From Cyanoderma ruficeps (taxonomy: Eukaryota > Chordata > Aves > Passeriformes > Timaliidae), in the NCBI GenBank assembly GCA_008694505.1, contig VZDJ01007755.1, positions 16,100,599 through 16,164,598 on the forward strand: a stretch of DNA of 64,000 nt. Reading direction: 5' to 3'. The position numbers and the translations under genes are program-made. Below the pieces are notes generated by a model, which did no database searches, was not told where the DNA came from, and was given only the letters and a program-made list of their open reading frames with translations. Below, in pieces: positions 49,197 to 60,200 of the stretch; position 1 is the first letter of the stretch; each line of letters starts with the position of its first letter.

Positions 49197-49950
49197 TTGT
49201 CTGGCACTTGCCAAATGCCAAGTCCTGCATTTAGGGTGGAGTAATCCCACAGAAAAATGCAAGCTGGGCAGTGGCTAGGTGGAAAACAGTTTGGAAGAAA
49301 AGAACAGGGTGGTTGGATGAAATGCTGAACATGAGTCAGCAAGCTGCATCATCAGCAAGAGGGTGGTCAGTAGGTCAAGGGTTAGGCTTCTTTCTTCAGG
49401 ACAGGTCAGACCACAGCTGGAGTGCTGTGTTGAGGTTCAGGCTTCCCAGAACAAACAAGAAACCCCCCCAAAAAAACAAACAACACCCAAACCCCAAAAA
49501 GTAAACAAACAAACAAACAAAAGATACTGACATACTGTAGTAAAATCTATTTTACTGCCACTCCAACAGCCGAGGCTGCTGGAGCTGTGAGCTGTGTTTG
49601 CTCAGCCTGAAGAAGAAAGCTGTCTCTAGGGACATCTAACTAATCACTGCAGCTACCAAACGGAAGGATGTGGAGAAGGAGTCGTCACACTCTTCTCAGT
49701 CAGGCACCATGACAGCATAAGAGGCAACAGCCTCCAGGTGGAACAAGGGAATATCTCTTTAGACACAGGAAAAACATTTTACTCCAAGTGTGGTCAGTCA
49801 TTGGAAGAGTTTGTCCAAAGAAGCTGTGAAATCTCCATCTCAGCAGCTATTCATAGCCGGACAATTCCCTGAGCCACCTGCTCTAACCGGGTTCTGCTCC
49901 CAGCGGAAGGTCGGATTACGTGACCCCCAGGAGGCTGCCGTGCGGCTCTG
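49197..49950 (+). mobile_element. Degraded CR1 LINE fragment (ORF2 C-terminus to 3' end)
   Basis: Decayed ORF2 C-terminal motifs are readable in pieces: a KCQVLHLG-like start, LNMSQQ, then GRHDSIRGNSLQVEQG-like remnants, and a final CACCTGCTCTA 3' region. The element is interrupted near 49452-49523 by an A/C-rich tract. It ends about 200 bp before the NPC1 CpG zone. Confidence 0.8.
49452..49523. repeat. A/C-rich low-complexity tract inside CR1
   Basis: A run of AAC/AAAC-type repeats ends in tandem CAAA units (about 49505-49521) and splits the CR1 fragment. Confidence 0.8.
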
Positions 49951-50139
49951 ACACCCAGACTAGTCTGCCTTTCCGTCAGCAGATGGCAATATCAGCTAAA
50001 TTACATGGGTAATTCCAGCACAGCAATGCGCGTTACCTGTCTGGGAAGGCAATAAAGTGTCGGAGAAGGCAATAAAGAGGTGGGGAAATCAGAGACTGCA
50101 TGCACGGCAACGCCTCACGCCCTGTTTTTACTGTGTTTC

Positions 50140-50420
50140 CTCCCAGCCAGGTCCCGAACTGATCCCAGAGTCCAAACAAGCAGAGCCCAAGGCAACAGAG
50201 CCCGAACACGCGGATGGCTTTGGCAGAGCGCAGCCAGCACTGCCAGAACTGCTGATTGCGACAGCGGTCAGGCCACCCGGTGTCAGCGCGCCGGGAGCGG
50301 ACCGGGCTGCGGGCACAGCCCCGGGACAGCGGCCCTTGGCCGGGCAGCCCGCGGCTCCCGATCATTGCAGCTGCACGGCACGCAGGGCTGTCAGACCACT
50401 CCTTAGAAATCACGACTCAG
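50140..50420. promoter_or_regulatory. Outlying GC/CpG-rich block upstream of the NPC1 island
   Basis: A CpG-rich stretch, densest at about 50200-50370, is separated from the main island by AT-richer DNA at about 50410-50500. It may be a shoulder of the NPC1 island, a distal promoter element, or the start of an upstream antisense transcript. No coding gene is recognised. Confidence 0.45.
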
Positions 50421-50700
50421 TGACTTTGAAGCCAAATTAAGGCGCTTTTGCCAAATCCAAAGGTTTTTAAAGCGAATTTTGATATTTACAAACTACGCGA
50501 TTAACACTCCCGCGCCCGGACGATGCCGCTGCCCGGCTGCGGTGCCGCTTGGGCGGGATGATCCATCCCGCAGGGGCACGGCTCTGTCCCCACACCGGGA
50601 CTAACTTCCCGCCGGGACCCCTCAGAGCATCGCCCCCCCACGCCCGGCGCAGCGCACCGCCACCGTGGCGGGATGCGGGCCCCGCCCGCCGCCGCCGGGA

Positions 50701-50956
50701 CACGTCGTGCTGGGGAGGCGGTGCCGGGGGTGGTGTTCCTGGGCTGGCCGTGCTGGGGAGGCGGTGCCGGGGGCGGTGTTCCTGAGCTGGCCGTGCTGGG
50801 GAGGCGGTGCCGGGGGCGGTGTTCCTGGGCTGGCCGTGCTGGGGAGGCGGTGCCGGGGGCGGTGTTCCTGGGCAGGCGGTGAGAGGGGAGGTGGTACCGA
50901 GGAGGGTGTTCCTGGTTCGGCCGTGCGGGGTGAGGCGGTGCTGGGGGCGGGCCGAC
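50701..50956 (+). repeat. 43-bp minisatellite in the NPC1 promoter (about 6 units)
   Basis: The units are about 50701-50740 (partial), 50741-50783, 50784-50826, 50827-50869, 50870-50913 (44 bp, diverged) and 50914 to about 50956 (decayed). Units 2-4 are almost identical. Each core unit contains GGGGAGGCGGTGCC followed by GGGGGCGG and a TGTTCCT end. The period is not a multiple of three, so it reads in all frames and creates false proline- or glycine-rich ORFs. Confidence 0.93.
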
Positions 50957-51157
50957 GGTCGCGGTTGGCGGCGGCTCTGGGGCGGCCCTCGGCCTCTCCT
51001 CGAAGGGGTTGGCGGCTCCGCCCGGGCAGGCGAGAGCGGTCCTTCCAGACTGCGCTGGCGCGGCTGTCTCGCCGCCCTCCTCCTGTTTCCATCCGCCGCC
51101 GCTCGGTGCTGCTGCCCAAAGCGCCTGCCGGTCATCCGCGCTCCAGCCTGCGCCGCC

Positions 51158-51235
51158 ATGGGGACCCTTCAAGGCAGCCCCGGGCAAGGCGGCCTCGGCT
51201 TCCTCGTCCTGCTCCTGCTTCTGTCGCCCGTGCGG
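51158..51235 (+). CDS. NPC1: NPC1 coding exon 1 (signal peptide, residues 1-26)
   Basis: The ATG sits in GCCGCCATGG, an optimal Kozak context, within the CpG island. Twenty-six codons encode a short polar start, a leucine-rich core and a LSPVR end, followed by donor GTGAGT. The reading frame is also open upstream to at least 50807. The signal peptide makes 51158 the natural start. Confidence 0.93.
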
Positions 51236-54200
51236 GTGAGTCCTTGGGGTGGGGAATGCCGGGCCTCCCGGCATCGTGGGGAGGAGAGGGAGCGGCGGGT
51301 GGGCGGCGGGATCCCGCGGGTGTTGCCTGGGGCGGGGGGAGCCGCGGTGTCCCCCGCGCATCCCGCGGCCGGGAGTGTTCCAGGCGGCGGGGCTGGAGAA
51401 GGCGGCGGTGTCCCGGGTTAGGCCCCTGGGCTCGGGACGGCGCGAAGCTGAAGCGGGGTACCGGGGTGTCCCCGGTGGGGCTCGCCCCCCTTCTGCCGTG
51501 CCCCTGGTCCCCGTCTGGACGAGGCTGATAGCCGGGGGCACAGCAGCCCCGCCGGGGAGCGCCCGCGAACTTCAGCCTCTGCCCAGTCCCCGTCCCCCGC
51601 GGTCTCACCCGGCAGCGGCAGCCCCCGGGATGCCGCGTTCCCGTGGCGTGCCCTGGTTATGCAATGCCCAGTGCATGTGAGTGGCCACGCAGTCACATGC
51701 TCGGCAGAGGCTTGCAGATGTCCTCGGTGTCTGGTTCGTTTGGCTTGGGGTGTAACTTGCGCTAGGTGACAGCTTCTTGGAAGTGTTGATCTGTGCGGAG
51801 TGAGAGCTGCTGTTTATTCATGTGCCAGTAGTAAGACAACGTATTTCCTTAAAATCGGGGACTAGAGTGTGTTGGACTTCCTGGGAGCTTTAGGAAGAGA
51901 TATGATAAAACATTCACTCAGTCGTGTTTTGTTATGCTGTAGTGCAAGATTGGAGCGGGATACTCCACATTCCTCTGGAGAAACTAGGAGTGTCTTGTAA
52001 ACCTTGGTAGCTGGCTTTCATTCCCTCTCTACCTACGTTGAAAACATACTTTCTAGGTCAAGTTTTATGGTTAGCCCTTTATAAACACAGGAGTTTGTCA
52101 TCTTGTGTGTGTACTATTCTCATGTCCTCTTCAAAAAAAGTTTTTAAGAACTTGAACATAAAATGAGGAATTCATTCTTCTATTACCACTGGAGAAGGTG
52201 ATTGTTAGTAGTGACTCATGATCTTCAGGTGAGTAGGTAACATACTTCACACCTAACCAATGTGCTTTTATGTAATGTTTTTTGGAGGGAGATATCATTT
52301 TGGAGCAATAAGTTGTGTGCCAGGCTGGTAAAGAAATGACAGAATGCTTTCCTTATCAGGAGGATACTGACCTACAGGAACTTGAAACAAGTTCCTCAAA
52401 TATTTAGGGAAATCATTGTAGAGGCTTTGTGGTCCCTCGAAGTAAACATTGCAAAATTACTCCAACAATGCAGGTCTTAGTTGTGTACTGTAAGAAGGCA
52501 GAATTTGGTTTTATTGGGGATTTTTGCCATTAACTCTTATTTACAGCCTGACACTTCACAAAGACGACCCTTGATATCTTTCAGAGAATCTGGTCCTTTA
52601 GTTAGACTGAGCCTATTATATAGCATTAGATGCTTGCTGAAGAGAAGCATTGTGAAGGTAAACTGTTCTCTCCCTCAAGTGTACTGGTGGTGTAATGGTT
52701 TTGTGCTTTCAGTTGTGATGTTTGTAATCCAGAGTGCCATATGTCATGGGGTTTTTTTCTGTTTCAAAGCAGTCGGTGGACTGGAGCAGCATTTCAGCTC
52801 ACAATCCTCCCATTACGTTCACAATGAACTTGAAGTGTTCAGCCTGTATCTTTCACTCTGAACTCATGGTACAAGGTTTCTGCCAGCTATCCATTACTAT
52901 TTTATTTTCTTATGAATGTCCTAATGCACTAGATGGTATTCATGTGCTTAATGGCCACTATTGCAATTGATCTTTGCAATATTGTACCAAAACACAATCT
53001 GTTAGATCACTGGCTAATCAAGGTTGGATATGGGTTTCCTATCAGCAGCTGGGATCCGAAACTGTAGGTTATAGTTGATTTTCTGAAATCCCATGGAGTA
53101 GTGGTAGTCACAAGTGCTGCTCGCGCCAAGTGGCCTGCATTGTGGTGTTACCTGACTTTGGACAAGAAGTTCTGAAATGTCTGTTTGGAGCGGTTCCCTT
53201 GTTGGAGATGGCAGTGTAGCTCCAGAGCAAGACAGTAATCACTTCACCTAAATTACTTCCTGGAAAATCAGGAGTGACTTGTTCAGCCTTTCTGGATGGA
53301 AAGTTGAGGTAGCTGCCTTGGAAGGGGAGAAGTGACTAAAGGGAGTGGCTGGTAGAACTGAACAGTGCCTAGCTGGGCAGTAGCCAGAACAAACCAGGTG
53401 TTGTGCAGTATTATTGTTATTAACCTGCAGGACATCAGAGCTATTTTGGTGCAGAAGGACTTAGTTGCAGGCAGGTGCTAGCTGGGGCCCTGCATTTCCT
53501 GATCATGCATGTATCCTTGCAGGTAATATCAGCTTGTCCTCAGAGATACTGAATTATTACTGTTGCACTTTCTCTTCCTACTTGACTTTACTGTGACATC
53601 TGAAATGAGCTTGGATAACTCCAGAACTGTGGCTTGCTTTGCCTAGCCAGGAATAGAAATGCTTCTGCTGGTGAGCAAAGGAACAGGAGGAGCTTGGCAG
53701 ATAAGGCATAGCCCTGACTGGCTGCATCTGAACATATATGCAACTTCTGGGGCAGATCTTTGAACTTGACCTGGTCATCTGTTTCCATAAACCAGAATTC
53801 CCATTTATTAGGGGCAGTGTAGTGATTCCTTAGAACTTTCAACCTAGTTGGCAATAGCAGATATTAAGGGAGTGCAGGGGAAGAGTGTGGTCTTTCCTGG
53901 ATTGATCTTGCCCTGCGAGATCCCAGATGCATCATCCTAGATGAAGGAAAGGGAAACAGCTGTATCTGCTGCTCTTGCCTTTTCCATGCATTAGTAATCC
54001 TAGTTTGAAGAATCACACAGTGTTCACTTGTCATCTGGTATTTGTAAGACCACAAAAAGTTGCTGTTTCTGTGTACAGCATCATCATTGTTCTTTGTCTC
54101 CTTAACAGCTATGTATTCAGTGGTGGTGGTGGCAGCAAATGCTGCTGGAAGCATCAAAATTATTGGTTTGTTTCAACCTGCAGTTGAAACTTGGGCTGAA

Positions 54201-57200
54201 GTAAATGTGTTTATGGTCTGTTGGAACCCTAGTTCTATTACAAAGCTTTAACAGAACTTTTGTAGAATGCTTGTGCATGTGCAAGTTCTTTGTAAGGACT
54301 CCTGGAGCCTTGGCCTGAGGTGAAATTTCTCTTCAAGCAGACTAAGCTTGCCAGAAAGAGAAATGCAGCTTTCTGAACTCGGAGGATGTACTGAGGACTA
54401 GTGTACTGAGAAGTGGTTTCTAAGATATGCTAGAGGAAGGAAGGAACAGCCTTAATCTAAGGTTGTGTTGCTGTTGCTTTATGAAATACTTAGGAAAGTC
54501 CCATTTTGATAGATGAAGTACTTAGTCATGTGATCATGCAAGGAAAACATACAGAAAAAAACCAGAACCATTAACCAAAACCACGAGCCCTGTGTTACTT
54601 ATGGAGTATTTCAAGTATTTTGCCTTGTTTAGAAGACAGTTGGGTTCAACACAGCATTTCTCTGTTACTTTTGGGGCTAGGCTTTCACCCACTTAAGAAG
54701 CTTAACACCCAGGTGAGCAATTATCTGACCTAAAAGTCTGACCATGCAAGCAGCAGCTTTGTTAACTATGACTTATTTACAACAACACTTACCCTGCCCT
54801 CACAGGAGGGTTCTTCTGAAAGAATGGAAAGAGCAAAGTGCTAGTCTTAGTCTGTAACTTAATCTAGCTTTTACTAGAGTGTTTTCAAGGGGAAGAACAG
54901 TCAGCTCTATCTTATCTATGGTAGTGGAGTAGTTACTTGTATCCCTGAATGTTGCCTCAACCATAGGAGACCAGCCCTGTCCCATATTTTGGGGCTGACT
55001 CAATGGTAAGTAGGCTATTAACCTGTTAATGTTCAAGAGCTGCATTGTTCAATTTAGGCTGTTGGTGTCTAATGATCTGGTATTTTTTAGGCTTATTGAC
55101 TTGATTCAACCACTATAAATCAGGCATCCCCAAAGCTCACTGGTTCAGGGAACAAACTCACACTGTTGTTAGGGAAATCCTGCTTGGTCATGGCATAAAT
55201 GTAAAATCTTCAGCTGTTTCTGAAACTGTGTTCTTGGTGTTAATACTGAAACAGAGTTTTCAGATTTGCAGTTCTAGGCCTAAGTGGTCTTCTAATAGTT
55301 TAAAGCAGCTGATTGGTTCAGCTTTTCTTAAACAGGCTAAAAGTTTGAGTGGTAAACATTGTTTTTTCCATTGTATGTTTTATTGCTGTGGAACTTCAGG
55401 AATGTGATTTGAAATTCTTTATCTACAAATTCAAATGTAAACTAATGCTAGGCCAACTTTGTCTTGCTGTATTTTTCTTTTGTGTTGAGCTGGATACCTT
55501 TTGGTACATTACCCAGTGTCATGTGCAAGTAAGTTGTTTTATGTTCTGTCCTGAAAATGATGACAGAAACCCTTGTAGGTAAATTTACAGACATTTTGTA
55601 TCCATGTAGCTATAACCAAAGAATTTCCACCTTAAAACACAGATAATGTTTTTAAAACAATTGAACTATCAGTCAGACTGGCATGATAGCTGAAATTTAC
55701 TCAAGTTTTTCTATGCAAGAGGTGCCCTGATAAGTTTTTTGTAACAATTAACTGCATTACTAGTTTTCCCACACATTCCACTCTGGAAGAAGCTAAAGTC
55801 TTTCTCTAAAGAGCAGGTTGATGAATTTGTGTGTTTAAAAAATAAGAAGTGTTAGATAACAAGATATAATGAAGCACAGAAAGTGTTTTTTAGAAAGGAT
55901 GATTGCAAACCATTCTAGACTAAACACAGAAGCCAGCCTGATACTGAAGAAAAAACTAATCCTTTTCTCACGAGCAGTGCGAAGCAGCTCCAAATTCCTT
56001 GCACTTTTTTTTAAGAATAGTGGTGAATCTGGGCTTCCTCTTGAAGAGACAATTCACTTCTGATGCTGGTACAAACAGTAGAACAATTTTCACTGCTAGT
56101 AGATTGTTTGCATTAAAACTGGGGCATATAGGTGTGAGGAGGCAGAGTTAAAGATGATGACTTCTAAATTTGTATCAAAGTAGTATTAACTTCTTAGATT
56201 AACTTGATGCATGGACAGATTTAGTTTGTGCATGAACAAACTAAGTTTAGTTTTGAGAAATAGTCTACAAGTTATGGAAGTTTGACTTTTTGGCTTATGC
56301 TGGTGTTAAACATTCAGTGTTTATAAGTGCAATCTTCAGGGGTGTTTTCCAGCTTGTATCATAGAATATGATAATATTTTACAGCTGGTTGTGGGTTTAA
56401 CTAGAAGATGTGCTAGAATAGACAAATGAAATGGTGATCTAGATAAGTGGCACTTAAACTGACTTTTAGACCTGGCTTGCAGTGAGTAACTTTGAATTTG
56501 CCTATATTGTCCTGCTTAGGTTAAAGAGGAAACAAGTCTTGGGCTGGGTAAATTGGTGATGGTTATTGTCCCTAATAAACAACTGACTACTGATGTACTT
56601 TTTGAAGAACTGTCAGTGTTTTTCAGCACAAAAATGGATGTTATGGAGGCACTGTGTTTCTGGCTAGCTCTTGGGTATTGTCAGGACAACCATTCAGGGG
56701 CCTCTCTGGTCAGTAAACAATACTATTCATGGTCAAGCAGAAAGCACAGCAGTCTGTCCTTGCAGCAACAACATATGGTGTCTCTAAAATGCTAAGTCAA
56801 GGTTGTTCAGGACATCAAAATAGGTCAGTTATCTCTGAAACTGTACTAAGCAAACTCCTGATCAGAGCTGGCAGAAACCTAGTGAATGTTTGTGCAATCT
56901 GCCTTCTGCTTGCAGCCCAGGTGCTAGGAAAACCTTGGAGCTGTATTAAAGCTTTTCATGTAAATAACTTGTTATTGCATTAAATGTTTTAATTTTCAGA
57001 ATAAATATTTTGATATCTCAGATGTCTCAGTGTCAGTACCACTGAACAAAAATAAAAGGCTTTCAGGGTGCCACTGCCCTTTTTCAATTTTTTAAGCACA
57101 TAATTTAAAAACCAAAAAAAAAAATCTGAATTTTTAATAGTTGCTTATACCACAGCATCTTTAAAATTAGGCTTTTTTATTAGTGCTGTAATCCCATTTA

Positions 57201-60200
57201 AATGTTCCATGCTTAGGCTTGAAAGTGGTGATGGAGGGCATCCTTTGAGATTGTGACAGTGTACATATGGCAAGTGCAGAGCTATGAAGTTCTGTTTCAG
57301 GATCCTCAGAATCACTGTAATGTTTTCAGGAAGAATCAGAAGGTGGCAAGAGGAAGTGAAATTGCACATAAGCAATGAGTTTATCTCTGTGCACTGACTC
57401 GTGCTCTAATGTGACAGTTTAACCCACCAATTATTTTGTTGTCTTGCATGAACAAACTATTTTCTGTGTCATCTTGACCTTGAAGATGCTTTTCAGGTAC
57501 TGATTTAGGTTTTTAAATAACTCATACTTGAGCTTAACTGTAGGCAGTGCACTTCCTGTAATGGGCAAGGGAGGGTGGGGAGCTGAGCTGAAAATCAGTG
57601 GTGATGTACACCATGTCAAAAACACCTGCTTTTGGTAATGGGTGCTTTATGTAGTACACACTGATGTTTTAATTAGCAGGAAGTTATCTAATCTGGACTG
57701 GAAGTGGCTTTTGGAGTAGTAGCACACAATTTCTACAATAGCTGAGATATCTGGCAACTATTGCAGTTAATCATTTATTTTGTTGATTAGGTACTTCCAC
57801 AAACGTGTGTCTGGTATGGAGAATGTGGAGTTGCTTCTGGAGACAAGAGGTACAACTGTGCTTATGATGGGCCACCAATAGCATTACCAGAAGATGGCTA
57901 TGACTTAATGCAGGTGAGCTTCTCTTGAAGGTTTGCTGCTAAAAAAAATTCTCCAACACTGGAATTCTGTATTGGACCTGTGCTATGACCTCTCATCCTA
58001 ACCTTTTGAGAAAGTAGACAGATTATCTATGATTTCTCAGGTCCAACTGGGTTAAGGTAATTTACCTCAGTTTCTTTTCAGACATAGGAGAAATCTCCAA
58101 AATATTATTAGAGGCTGTCACAGACAAAACCTTGAATATACTCACTGGTTTGGCTACTCTTCACTCCAGCTGCTTTTTTGAAGACTCTCACAAAATGTGT
58201 TCCACAGTTATTCCTTTCTGATCTCTAAAGGACGAGACTAAACTATTTTCCTTCAGATGATCATTCCTGATGAAGGAAGGTGCTAACTGATACTTGTTCA
58301 AATAGAGTAAATTTGGACAAAATTAGCTGTGCCTAATGTGAGACTGTATTTCCTTACTTGGGCTTCAGCTGCCAAAGTGAATGAAACCACAGTCAAAATA
58401 GAGTTTGTGTATTTCGTGCACAGCACAGGATATTGCCAGATTTGCCATAGTTCAAAACTTTAATGAGTGAAATAACTACAGAATTAAACAATGGTTAGAC
58501 TGGTGGCAGGAGTGACTTCAATAAATATGTAGGTGAGCTAACTACTGTTGTGTATTTTTTCTGAAGAGTTAATGTACAGTTCTTGTATGTTACTATCAGT
58601 TTAAATGCATTTGTCTCTTCTATAAACTGAACATAAAGTAGCTCTTCCAAGTAATCAGTGATTTTATGGTTAGTGGATTGCCTTCTGAGACTTTAAAATC
58701 TGATACTATCCAGAAGGAGTCCTAAAGGATAAGCTGCAGGAATACTTTCAACTCGGATAACATGTGTTGTCCTCTTACCAATAGGCTCTCGAATGCCATT
58801 ATCATTCTATATATAGACCCTGGTGACTAAGGATCATCTGAAGGAGCTTTTCTAAAGGAAGTGCTGCCTTGAATAAAAGAAGTGAAAAATGTGATTCTTC
58901 TCTCCAGTCTCTAAACAAAAATCTTGTTTGCTGAGCTGTTTTTCTCCTATGCGTCTCCCACAGCAACAGCTACTGTGGTCTGAAATATGCTGATGCAGAG
59001 CCCATGATTGTAATGAGTTCTGAAGTCTTACTTCATGCTTTTTCTTTCTTTCCTCTTGTTCTCAATGTTGTTTGTTTTTGATTTTTTTTTTCATGCAGGA
59101 ACTCTGTCCAGGTTTATTCTTTGGCAATGTTAGCACTTGCTGTGATGTTCATCAGCTTCAGACTTTGAAAACTAACTTGCAGCTGCCTCTGCAGTTTCTC
59201 TCCAGGTATGCTAATAAATGCCAAAGCAACTAGTTTTGTAACAGAATAACAAAGCACTTGTCTTCAAGTAGACTGTAGAAAAACTGGTAATTTCATTTAA
59301 AGGATTATTGGAGCAATCTGCTGGAGTGACTTTCTCATCCACAGCAGCAGGTTGTAATGTAATGAAACAACTACTTCCAGTCTGGATTGACTTAGTGGTA
59401 GAATAAACATTCCCTTGGCTTGTGCCAAGCTACTTTATCTAATGAAAACTTCAGAAGAGGGTGACATAAAGTAGCATTTGGTCTTGTTCTAAGTAAGACA
59501 TTAAGAAGTCTAAAAAGTCTTCCTGCTAGCAACAGTTAAGTTTTTTCTTCAAATTCTAGTAAAATTGTTTGAATCTGCTATTTGAGGCAGGCAATTTTAT
59601 TAGTGATTTGTGATGCTTAAAGTTGTTCATCTGTAGCATCAACAGCAGTTATTGTATTGCTGATTAGAACCTTACAGATTTTAAATACTTTGTTCTGTCA
59701 CTCTGAGCAGAATGTTTGTTTGCAAGCATGTCTGACTTGACCTACATAGCACTTTTACCTCTTAATCTGATTGCTGTTCATTGGCTTTTCTACCCAGATG
59801 TCCATCGTGTTTTTACAACTTGATAAACCTCTTCTGTGAACTGACTTGTAGTCCAAATCAGTCTGACTTTTTGAATGTTACAAGCACCATACCTTATTAT
59901 GATCCCGTTTTAAAAGAGAACAAAAGTAGCATTACAGAGCTGCAGTACTTTATTGGAGATCGGTTTGCAAATGGTGAGTAAACAGTGTGTTAATTTACCT
60001 TGGTTTTTGTCCAAGTAATAAGACCAGTGCTTTTTCAGAAAGGATTTGGAGGGGGGAAACATCTCTTTGACTGTCTTTTTGAAGTTTGAGTCATCACATA
60101 GATAACATTAGGTCCTGCTTAAGACTTATGGATCACTTAACTTCTCCCTGGGCAGGGGATGTTGCAGTGACACTGTTAAATAACACTGTTTTAAAGTTCA

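Larger units (their letters stand above)
41401..50139. other. ANKRD29-NPC1 intergenic region
   Basis: AT-rich DNA with the solo LTR (43812-44155), a degraded CR1 (49197-49950) and simple repeats. There is no coding gene that I can support. Part of the left end may still be ANKRD29 3' UTR. Confidence 0.6.
50490..51660 (+). promoter_or_regulatory. NPC1: CpG-island promoter, 5' UTR and early intron 1 of NPC1
   Basis: This is over 1 kb of extremely GC- and CpG-rich DNA centred on NPC1 exon 1, with many GC-box (GGGGCGG or CCGCCC) motifs. It is TATA-less, as expected for a housekeeping promoter. Long open frames on both strands here are composition artefacts. Confidence 0.85.

Noticed and set aside
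50665..51528. 287-codon plus-strand open frame overlapping NPC1 exon 1
   Set aside because: It is in a different frame from NPC1, is Gly/Arg/Pro-rich, runs through the minisatellite and crosses the NPC1 exon 1 donor.
50501..51541. 346-codon minus-strand open frame across the NPC1 promoter
   Set aside because: It is Pro/Arg/Ala-rich translation of a CpG island and 43-bp minisatellite, read antisense to NPC1 exon 1. Stops are rare there because of base composition.
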